A DNA stretch of 64,000 bases from Candidatus Sumerlaeota bacterium (lineage in GTDB: Bacteria; Sumerlaeota; Sumerlaeia; Sumerlaeales; Sumerlaeaceae): the NCBI GenBank assembly GCA_012513815.1, contig JAAZBM010000014.1:248001-312000 (forward strand). Reading direction: 5' to 3'. Numbering within the stretch: position 1 is the first letter of the stretch; every line of letters begins with the position of its first letter. The notes beneath the pieces are model-generated. The model ran no database searches and was not told where the DNA came from. It saw only the letters and a list, made by a program, of their open reading frames with translations. A program made the translations under genes and the position numbers. Shown here piece by piece: positions 33,080-40,438 of this stretch.

Positions 33080-35170
33080 ATGAAGCAACCAAATAATGGG
33101 GCGAGCAATGCAAATCTCCTATGGATTGTCGTTGCAGGAGTAGTCTTGGTTGGCATGATTTTTGCCTTTAACAACCTCGGCAAAACTCAAAAGATTCGGA
33201 CCGAAGATGAATCGGAAACGACCGAAGTCACTGAGGATTTTCAATCATCGCGTTCGAGCAGAAACTCGCGCTTTCGTGGTACTCGCAACTCAGGGATTTC
33301 ACACAGAACACGTTCGCACTCATCGATGAGCACAGCGACTGTTCGTGGCTTTAACGAAGGCAAATCCGGCGATATGCTACGGGCTGCCGGCGACGCTTTC
33401 GTCTATGGTCTCGTGACAAACGAAGAAGGAGCCGCCCTCCCGGGAGCAACCATTTACGCGTTGCTGTCTCCCATAACCGACAACCCAACCGTACTGCGGA
33501 CTGTGACTTCCGATTATCAGGGTTCTTACACGATTGAAAAACTCAACGACAGTTCCATGCGGTACACCATCGTTGCCAACGCCGAGGGGTACGCCGCAAG
33601 ACGCAACAATGTCACGCTCAGAAATGAACCTCAACGGCTTGATTTTACATTGCGCAAAGGAATCTCTGCTCAAGGCATCGTCCTCGACAAAGTCACCTCC
33701 GAGCCAATCGCAGGCGCAACGGTGCAAATACGTGACTATTATCCGCCAATACAGACTAAGACCGGCGGCGACGGAAGATTCGTACTGAACAACATCCCTG
33801 CCAACGGAAGACGAAACATCACCGCCCAAAAGGATGGGTATATCGAAATGGGAACGCTCGGTATGAGAATCACTCGGATGATGACAAATACCATGAGACG
33901 CGATGAAGACCGACAAAACAACGAAATCACTTTGTTCTTGCAACAGGCCGGCGGAACCATTCGCGGAAAGGTTGTCGACCTCAGTAATAAGCCTGTTGCG
34001 GGCGCGAGAATCAAACTCGACTCGAATTTCTTGGGAGCACTCGCCTACCCGGGACTGCGACATGCGAATATTATCACAAAAGAAGACGGATTATTTGAGG
34101 CGAAAGACTTGCCGCCCGATGTTGATATCAATATCAGTGCCGTCAAGGGAATGGAAGGGGAAGCTCAAAAGTTCGTCCTCAAACCACAGGAAGTTCGTGA
34201 AAATGTCATCTTGACCGTGCCAACATCAATCTTTGTCTCGGGCAAGGTCATCCGCGCGGACAACCGACAACCCGTCCCCGGAACGGAAATTGGCTACGAT
34301 GGGGTCTCCGGCAGAAAGAATGTCATCGCCGATGAACGTGGCGAATTCTTCTTTACTACCATGACAAACGACGGGCAGTACCGCATCTATGTTGATGCCG
34401 AGTGCATGGTCCCATCCGAATCCGATGATATTTCGACGACCGAGGTCGCACGCTCAATCCTGAGAAAACTGCCCCGTGGTTCCGGGTCGGACAACGTCAC
34501 CATACGCCTGATTTCCACGCCTGCCATTATCGGCAAAGTCACAACAGCAGACGGCAATCCCGCGAAGTTCGCAACTGTCCAAGCGGCGCACGAAACCGAA
34601 GACGGATACTACTCGGAAAGGACAACCACCAACCACCTCGGAGAGTACCACTTTAACTTGAACGAGAAAATCGGCGGGAAACGGAGCATCGTCTTCGCGA
34701 CGGCTCGAAACGGCGCCGATGCAAAGGTCGTCACACGCTCCAAGAAGAGAACGACCGCCAACCTCCAGTTACAGAATTCGAGACTCTCGGGCAGATTGTA
34801 CCTCTCTGACGAGTCGCCTTTGGCCGGTGTGACGGTAGACTCGGCCTATATCCACCCGCAGCGCAAAATACTCCTCGAAACAAACAGGATGGTCACGAGT
34901 AACAACGGCCGATTCAGCAGCTTAATCGGCAAGGAAGTTGATATGGTTCTCAGGTTTCATATGCCCGATGGACAACTGATTGAGACATTAATCGACAGCA
35001 GCCAGTCTGCCGGAAAACAGTTAATCTTTGTTTATGATCCAACGAGCAAAACGGTCTACAAGAGAACATCCGGTGGCAATAACAATCGAAATGGCGACCG
35101 ACAAAACCGAGGACCTCAAGGCGGTAGATGGCAGAACAGCGGCCAGAACCGAGGCGCTCCACCAAGGTAG
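33080..35170 (+). CDS. Membrane-anchored protein with six carboxypeptidase-regulatory-like repeats
   Basis: A single N-terminal membrane helix (about residues 13-30) is followed by a Ser/Arg-rich linker. Then come six beta-sandwich repeats of ~80-100 residues, each opening with a G-x-V pattern: VYGLVTNEEGAALPGATIY, AQGIVLDKVTSEPIAGATV, IRGKVVDLSNKPVAGARIK, VSGKVIRADNRQPVPGTEI, IIGKVTTADGNPAKFATVQ, LSGRLYLSDESPLAGVTVD. This is the CarboxypepD_reg/CNA-B-like fold used as spacer or adhesive modules. The tail is rich in Gly/Asn/Arg/Gln and probably disordered. AAGGG precedes the ATG. The protein should project from the inner membrane into the periplasm. No enzymatic domain is seen. Confidence 0.8.
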   Translation: MKQPNNGASNANLLWIVVAGVVLVGMIFAFNNLGKTQKIRTEDESETTEVTEDFQSSRSSRNSRFRGTRNSGISHRTRSHSSMSTATVRGFNEGKSGDMLRAAGDAFVYGLVTNEEGAALPGATIYALLSPITDNPTVLRTVTSDYQGSYTIEKLNDSSMRYTIVANAEGYAARRNNVTLRNEPQRLDFTLRKGISAQGIVLDKVTSEPIAGATVQIRDYYPPIQTKTGGDGRFVLNNIPANGRRNITAQKDGYIEMGTLGMRITRMMTNTMRRDEDRQNNEITLFLQQAGGTIRGKVVDLSNKPVAGARIKLDSNFLGALAYPGLRHANIITKEDGLFEAKDLPPDVDINISAVKGMEGEAQKFVLKPQEVRENVILTVPTSIFVSGKVIRADNRQPVPGTEIGYDGVSGRKNVIADERGEFFFTTMTNDGQYRIYVDAECMVPSESDDISTTEVARSILRKLPRGSGSDNVTIRLISTPAIIGKVTTADGNPAKFATVQAAHETEDGYYSERTTTNHLGEYHFNLNEKIGGKRSIVFATARNGADAKVVTRSKKRTTANLQLQNSRLSGRLYLSDESPLAGVTVDSAYIHPQRKILLETNRMVTSNNGRFSSLIGKEVDMVLRFHMPDGQLIETLIDSSQSAGKQLIFVYDPTSKTVYKRTSGGNNNRNGDRQNRGPQGGRWQNSGQNRGAPPR

Positions 35171-35274
35171 AGTAAAAACACTTTCTATTCTATATTATTA
35201 TTATAGTTTTTCCTTGACAAACCATCCCTCGTGGAGTAGAATGTAAGCTGAATACTTGAGACTAAGGGACATTG

Positions 35275-37626
35275 ATGCGACGCATTATTAGTAGTAAATC
35301 GTTTTTTGTTATCATCGGTTGCTTTGTTTTTCTTTTCATTCTGCTTGGGCTAAACTGTCCCCAAGCAAACGCTGAAGAGACATCGGGCAAAACAGGAATA
35401 ACTACAATCCGCTATCTAACTTTTGAGACGAACACAGACCAACAACGGATGATTAAGGAACTCGTCAAGGAATTCGAGAAGCGTAATCCCGATATCAAAG
35501 TCAAAGTCGAAGGTAACTCCAACGCCGACAGAATTTACAAGAATGACGCGGCGGCAGGCATCCCCCCGGATGTGGTTTATCTGATGCCCGACGCCATGCC
35601 GGGACTAATTGACAATGATGTGCTCGAGCCTCTTGACTCTTACATAGAACGTGACAAGATTGACCTGAGCATCTATTACAAACAGGTGGTTGACAACCTG
35701 CGCTATCCCAATGACACAGGAAAACTCTATGCGTTCCCCATCCACTTCTCCACAGACGCCCTGTTCTACAACGAGGAAATCTTCGACGAAGCTGGCATCC
35801 CCTATCCCGACGAAACATGGGACTGGAACAAATACCGCGAAATCGCCGGAAAACTGACATCACCCCGTGACAAAAACGGACACAGAAAATATTTCGGCTG
35901 CCTACAAGTCGAAACACAACTCTTACTCGCCGGGAGTGATGCTCCTATTTTCGACCGAAACACCAATCGCTTTATTGTCAACAACACAACAGCCGTCGAA
36001 ATCATGCGATGGAATAGTGAGATTAATGGAACTGCCGGCCCCGACATCTCTGAACGTGCCGACAGCGATGACATGACACTGTTTAGCAACAAACGTCTGG
36101 CCATGTTCATTGGCAGAACATGGCAACTGCCGGAAATTGATCGACGGGTGCTCGGTAAATTCAGGTGGAATGTTACCCATGTACCCAAAGGTTCCGTCAA
36201 AAGATTCACCATGCTCGGTGTCGGCGGAAACGCCATCTCACATATGTCAAAGAACAAAGAAGCCGCATGGCGCTTTGCCAAGTTCTATTCGTCTAAGGAC
36301 GGTTTACCTTTCATCAGCAAAGGCCGGAAAAACTGTGTCCCTGCCATAAAAGAACTGGCCAACAGCCCTGATTGTTTCCTTTCGCCCCCGCCCGAAAATG
36401 TCAAAGTCTTTATCGATGCGGTTGAGTACGCAGGTGTCGTTGTGCCAATCGCAAATTGGTCGTTGGAAGTCTCAAGCAACGTCTGGCTTCCTTATCAAAA
36501 CAGCATGAAGTCGCAACTCGATGGCTGGACACCGGAAATGTGCATGAAAATGCTCGAAGAGGACTCGAATGCCATTATCGCTAAACGCGAGCTTATCGAT
36601 TCGCGCAAAAAGGCGAATGCCGAGGAAGCCGCTGAGAAAGCGCAAACCGGTGCCTCGACGGGATTCATTTTCACGGGCCTTATCATGTTGATGGCTGTCG
36701 TGTTTATCGGCATCGCATGCTTGTGCAGAAAAGACAAACGCAAGTGGGAAGGGTTCGCCTTTATCTCGCCATGGATCATTGGCTTCTGCCTATTCACTCT
36801 GGGGCCAATATTCGCCTCACTCTACTTGTCGTTCTGCGAGTATGACATCTTCAGTGCTCCGCGATGGATTGGTTTCGAAAACTTCCAGACGCTCAGCCAA
36901 GACAGACTTTATCTAATTTCACTGAAAAACACCATTTACTTCACCATACTTGTTGTGCCGCTGTCAATCATCTTCTCATTGGCATTAGCCGTACTCATCA
37001 ATACGAAACTCCCCGGGGCCTATACCTTCCGAGCGATTTTTTATCTACCGGCACTCACCTCCGGTGTAGCAATTGCGTTACTCTGGCGTTGGATTTTTAA
37101 TCCCAAACTGGGATTGCTCAACACCATACTAAACGCCATTGGCCTACAGGGATGCGGGTGGCTTACTGACCCGAACTGGGCCATGGAAGCAATTGTTATC
37201 ATGAGTGTCTGGGGTGGATTGGGCGGCATGATGCTTATCTTCTTGGCCGGACTGCAAGGCATTCCCTCCCACCTCTACGAAGCGGCCGACATCGACGGGG
37301 CAACCCCATGGCAAAAGTTCTGGCATGTGACACGCCCGATGCTCAGCCCGACGATTTTCTTCAATCTGATCATGTCTATCATCAGCTCGTTCCAAGTCTT
37401 CGCGACTGTGTTTGTCATGACGTCCGTCAACGGCATTGACCGTGAGCCGGGAGGTCCGGCAAGTTCTACACTCGTCTACGTACTCTATCTCTACCAGACC
37501 GGATTCAAAAACCTCTACATGGGCGAAGCATGCGCCATGGCATGGATTCTCTTCTTGATTATTCTCGCACTGACCGGCGTCAATGCATGGTTCAGCAAGC
37601 ACTGGGTGCATTATGACCAGTCATAA
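35275..37626 (+). CDS. Sugar ABC transporter: substrate-binding protein fused to a MalF-type permease
   Basis: A signal/anchor (residues ~10-32) precedes a CUT1-type solute-binding domain: YLTFETNTDQQRMIKELVKEFEKRNPDIKV, PDVVYLMPDAMPGLIDNDVLEPL, ALFYNEEIFDEAGIPYPDETWDW. At ~463-485 a membrane helix (GFIFTGLIMLMAVVF) is followed by positively charged CRKDKRKWEG. Then comes a complete MalF-like permease with the EAA loop EAADIDGATPWQKFWHVTRPML. The charge pattern puts the binding domain outside and the permease N-terminus inside, so the fusion is topologically sound. ATG 35275 follows AAGGG; a TTG directly before it is less likely. The second permease is 18 bases downstream. No ATPase gene is present locally. 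Confidence 0.92.
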   Translation: MRRIISSKSFFVIIGCFVFLFILLGLNCPQANAEETSGKTGITTIRYLTFETNTDQQRMIKELVKEFEKRNPDIKVKVEGNSNADRIYKNDAAAGIPPDVVYLMPDAMPGLIDNDVLEPLDSYIERDKIDLSIYYKQVVDNLRYPNDTGKLYAFPIHFSTDALFYNEEIFDEAGIPYPDETWDWNKYREIAGKLTSPRDKNGHRKYFGCLQVETQLLLAGSDAPIFDRNTNRFIVNNTTAVEIMRWNSEINGTAGPDISERADSDDMTLFSNKRLAMFIGRTWQLPEIDRRVLGKFRWNVTHVPKGSVKRFTMLGVGGNAISHMSKNKEAAWRFAKFYSSKDGLPFISKGRKNCVPAIKELANSPDCFLSPPPENVKVFIDAVEYAGVVVPIANWSLEVSSNVWLPYQNSMKSQLDGWTPEMCMKMLEEDSNAIIAKRELIDSRKKANAEEAAEKAQTGASTGFIFTGLIMLMAVVFIGIACLCRKDKRKWEGFAFISPWIIGFCLFTLGPIFASLYLSFCEYDIFSAPRWIGFENFQTLSQDRLYLISLKNTIYFTILVVPLSIIFSLALAVLINTKLPGAYTFRAIFYLPALTSGVAIALLWRWIFNPKLGLLNTILNAIGLQGCGWLTDPNWAMEAIVIMSVWGGLGGMMLIFLAGLQGIPSHLYEAADIDGATPWQKFWHVTRPMLSPTIFFNLIMSIISSFQVFATVFVMTSVNGIDREPGGPASSTLVYVLYLYQTGFKNLYMGEACAMAWILFLIILALTGVNAWFSKHWVHYDQS

Positions 37627-37644
37627 ATCTAAAGGCAACATCGT

Positions 37645-38508
37645 ATGAGCATCGAAAAACAACAAAAAAAACATTCCATAAGTGCCGCAAAAATGAATGG
37701 TATCATTTTGCGTTATATCGGACTACTCTTTGGCACTGTCATTTTTATCATGCCATTTTTATGGATGCTCCGCACCGCGCTGATGCAATACCACCAAATC
37801 CAGATCACACCGATTGTCTGGATCCCATCGCCCGTTGAGTTCAAAAACTTTTCGGAAGCGCTTTCACGCATGAATTTCATGCTCTTATTGCGCAACACTC
37901 TCGTCATTACAGGCTTCACCATCGTGGGGCAGATTCTCTCTTGCTCCATCGTCGCCTTCGGATTTGCGCGACTGAAATTCCCGCTCCGGGATTTCCTCTT
38001 TGCCTTGCTCATCAGCACAATGATGCTCCCGGCAATGGTCACAGAAATTCCTCGCTTTATCCTGTTCCGCCACTTCAACTGGATTGACACATTCTATCCG
38101 CTCATCATCCCGGCGTTCTTCTCCTCGCCGTTCTTTGTCTTCCTGCTCCGGCAGTTCTTCCTCACCCTACCGTTCAGTTTGGACGAGGCAGCCCGCATCG
38201 ATGGCGCGTCAACATGGAGAATCTTCTGGCAAATCATTTTGCCGCTGTCCAAACCGGTAATGGCAACCGTTGTCATTTTCAGCTTCATCTGGACATGGAA
38301 CGACTTCTGGGGGCCGCTCATCTATTTGCGCTCCGAGGATATGCAAACACTGCAACTCGGACTACAGGTATTTCAAGGCGTCCACCAAACTGAAACAAAC
38401 CTACTCATGGCAGCATCACTGGTTGTCATCATACCGATTCTGGCAATCTATGTGTTCTTCCAGAAATACTTCACAGAAGGTATCGTTATGAGCGGCATGA
38501 AGAGCTAA
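37645..38508 (+). CDS. Carbohydrate ABC transporter permease, MalG type
   Basis: Six predicted membrane helices starting with GLLFGTVIFIMPFLWMLRTAL and the EAA loop DEAARIDGASTWRIFWQIILPLSKP that contacts the ATPase. The length of 287 residues is typical. It partners the upstream binding-protein/permease fusion in the inner membrane, forming a CUT1 importer for an oligosaccharide or glycerol phosphate. A shared ATPase (MsmX/UgpC/MalK type) must be encoded elsewhere. Confidence 0.93.
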   Translation: MSIEKQQKKHSISAAKMNGIILRYIGLLFGTVIFIMPFLWMLRTALMQYHQIQITPIVWIPSPVEFKNFSEALSRMNFMLLLRNTLVITGFTIVGQILSCSIVAFGFARLKFPLRDFLFALLISTMMLPAMVTEIPRFILFRHFNWIDTFYPLIIPAFFSSPFFVFLLRQFFLTLPFSLDEAARIDGASTWRIFWQIILPLSKPVMATVVIFSFIWTWNDFWGPLIYLRSEDMQTLQLGLQVFQGVHQTETNLLMAASLVVIIPILAIYVFFQKYFTEGIVMSGMKS

Positions 38509-38536
38509 TCGCTCTTTGACGCCTCGCGGAAACAAT

Positions 38537-39643
38537 CTACGCGATGCAGTTGGGAGATTGTTGGGCCGAATGGTATATTTTCTCAAGGAGAATCGCGAGA
38601 TCAACTTCGGCCTTGCTATCAAGAAGATGCGTTGGCAGTTTCCTGTTATGGATAAAGTGTAGCAATGATTGGTTACGGCTCTTTACAACCACTCTCTGAC
38701 CGGAAAGCTCTTCCTGAATACTTGAAATCAGCTCTTCGGAGTCGAAAATATTGAGCATCGTATTCGTGCCGATGTGACAGCATCCGATATCCGAAACGCC
38801 GAGTTCCACCATCTGCCGCATCAAATGTGGACGGTCAAACAGTTCAACACTCAACGGAATCGATGGGTCAAGATACTTGCGAACAATCTTGACTGCATCG
38901 ACCAAATCCTTATCAGTCGGCGGCAAACACATCGCCATTGGTGAAAATGGATTCGGCACAAATGGCACCAAACTGAACATGGCGATATGACCATACTTCT
39001 CGTGAAGTTGAGACACGCAACGTGCCGCCACACCCCAAGATTTGCGGCTCTCGCCGATGCCGACATAAATGCCTGTAATGGTTGCAATGCCAATCTGACC
39101 GGGCATCTGCAAACGCTTCAGGGAATTAGCCAAGGACTTCTGTGGAGCATACATATGCACCTTGGTGTGGAGTAGGTTATCGTCAGCGCTTCCAAGAAAA
39201 ACTCTTAGAATCGGACACGACGGGCGAATCTGGCACAAATCGGAAAGTGACGCCCCACCGCAATCAAGAATCGGAAGCAAAGGACGCCGACGTTTGCCGT
39301 TACAAGTCAAAACCGTATCACACAGAATCTGCAAATAGTCCGTCCACGTCTTGTAGCCGAGATACTTAATGCCACTCAAAATATCAAAATTTGTGTCGAT
39401 GCCCATACCACAAGTCAGCGTGATTTGGTCGACGCCTTGTTTCTTGGCAATGCTGTGATGACGTTGCATCTGCTTGACGGACGGTAGGTGTGGCGAGGAG
39501 GTACGCGCGAAATCGCAATAGCCACACGTATAAGCGCAACGATGGGACAGAACGACCTGATAATCAGCGCCAAAAGTTAGAACGCGCTCGTTACCTGTCA
39601 CTGCTGCAGCGACACCAACCGTATTGTTTTCTTCTCTCGTCAT
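38537..39643 (-). CDS. CofG-like radical SAM enzyme
   Basis: The SAM-cluster motif CAYTCGYCDF (C-x3-C-x2-C) sits near residue 37 after a short N-terminus. Further blocks (TCGMGIDTNFDIL, GIATITGIYVGIGESRKSWGVAARCVSQLHEKYGHI, SLVPFVPNPFSPMA, GVSDIGCCHIGTNT) follow the order of CofG, the 7,8-didemethyl-8-hydroxy-5-deazaflavin synthase subunit of coenzyme F420 synthesis, and its relatives MqnC/CofH. No CofH, CofC, CofD or CofE gene is in the window and several CofG positions differ, so the product may be a paralogue with another reaction. Transcription probably starts at TATAAT 39718-39723 (minus strand). Confidence 0.75.
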   Translation of the reverse strand: MTREENNTVGVAAAVTGNERVLTFGADYQVVLSHRCAYTCGYCDFARTSSPHLPSVKQMQRHHSIAKKQGVDQITLTCGMGIDTNFDILSGIKYLGYKTWTDYLQILCDTVLTCNGKRRRPLLPILDCGGASLSDLCQIRPSCPILRVFLGSADDNLLHTKVHMYAPQKSLANSLKRLQMPGQIGIATITGIYVGIGESRKSWGVAARCVSQLHEKYGHIAMFSLVPFVPNPFSPMAMCLPPTDKDLVDAVKIVRKYLDPSIPLSVELFDRPHLMRQMVELGVSDIGCCHIGTNTMLNIFDSEELISSIQEELSGQRVVVKSRNQSLLHFIHNRKLPTHLLDSKAEVDLAILLEKIYHSAQQSPNCIA

Positions 39644-39677
39644 TGACTCAATTTCACCGTCTTGAATAATACAATTC

Positions 39678-39696
39678 GACCAAAGCTCTTTTGGTC
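39678..39696 (-). other. Hairpin in the leader of the CofG-like gene
   Basis: GACCAAA (39678-39684) and TTTGGTC (39690-39696) form a perfect 7-bp stem with a 5-base loop, between the candidate -10 at 39718-39723 and the ATG at 39643. No U-run follows. It could be a leader structure, a binding site or a weak nth terminator. Confidence 0.35.
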
Positions 39697-39744
39697 AAAC
39701 AGTAAGTTTATAGTATTATTATATGCTATTATTCGCCGTTTTGG

Positions 39745-40410
39745 CTACTTTACTCTTTCATCTTTATTGCACATATCACTCAATAAACATCCGTCGCATA
39801 AGGTTTTTCGGGCTGTGCAACGGGCACGACCATGCGCAATCATTCGATGACTGAAAATCGTCCACTCCGACTGAGGAATGACAGCCATCAAATCCTGTTC
39901 TATCGCTTCTGCCGTTGCGCCACCGGACAACCCAAAACGCCGGCTCAGCCGCGTCACATGAGTATCGACAGTAATGCCGGGAACCTGAAAACAATTCCCG
40001 AGTAATACATTCGCCGTCTTGCGGCCGACCCCGGGTAACTTTGTCAGTTTCTCCATACTATCCGGAATCACTGAATCGTAGTGCTCAACAACATATTGCG
40101 CCATGCCAAGCAAAGATTTCGCCTTGTTATGATAAAACCCGGTTGTCAAAATCGCCTGCTCAACATCTTCCAGACTTGCCTTTGCCAAATCTTTGACCGT
40201 AGGCCACTTCTCGAAAAATGCCGGAGTGACCTTGTTGACCCGTTCATCGGTGCATTGGGCACTCAGAATCGTCGCAGTCAGTAACTCATACGGGGTTCTG
40301 TAGTCCAACGAGCAATGGGCATCGGGATACATTGTTTCCATGCGTTTCAGAAATTCCGCAACCTTTTTTTTGTCGCGATTCCAGTGCGCACGCGTAGTCT
40401 TCTTGGGCAT
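39745..40410 (-). CDS. nth: Endonuclease III (DNA glycosylase/AP lyase)
   Basis: Base-excision repair enzyme for oxidised pyrimidines. The helix-hairpin-helix LTKLPGVGRKTANVLLG has the catalytic Lys, and VDTHVTRLSRRFGLS the catalytic Asp. The C-terminal cysteines C-x6-C-x2-C-x5-C (CTARKTLCDGCLLSDMC) bind the 4Fe-4S cluster. The length of 221 residues is standard. AAGGAT lies upstream of the ATG. It stands between the CofG-like gene and the peptidoglycan-binding repeat gene on the same strand. Confidence 0.96.
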   Translation of the reverse strand: MPKKTTRAHWNRDKKKVAEFLKRMETMYPDAHCSLDYRTPYELLTATILSAQCTDERVNKVTPAFFEKWPTVKDLAKASLEDVEQAILTTGFYHNKAKSLLGMAQYVVEHYDSVIPDSMEKLTKLPGVGRKTANVLLGNCFQVPGITVDTHVTRLSRRFGLSGGATAEAIEQDLMAVIPQSEWTIFSHRMIAHGRARCTARKTLCDGCLLSDMCNKDERVK

Positions 40411-40438
40411 TTCTTTACTTATCCTTCAGACCTTACAA

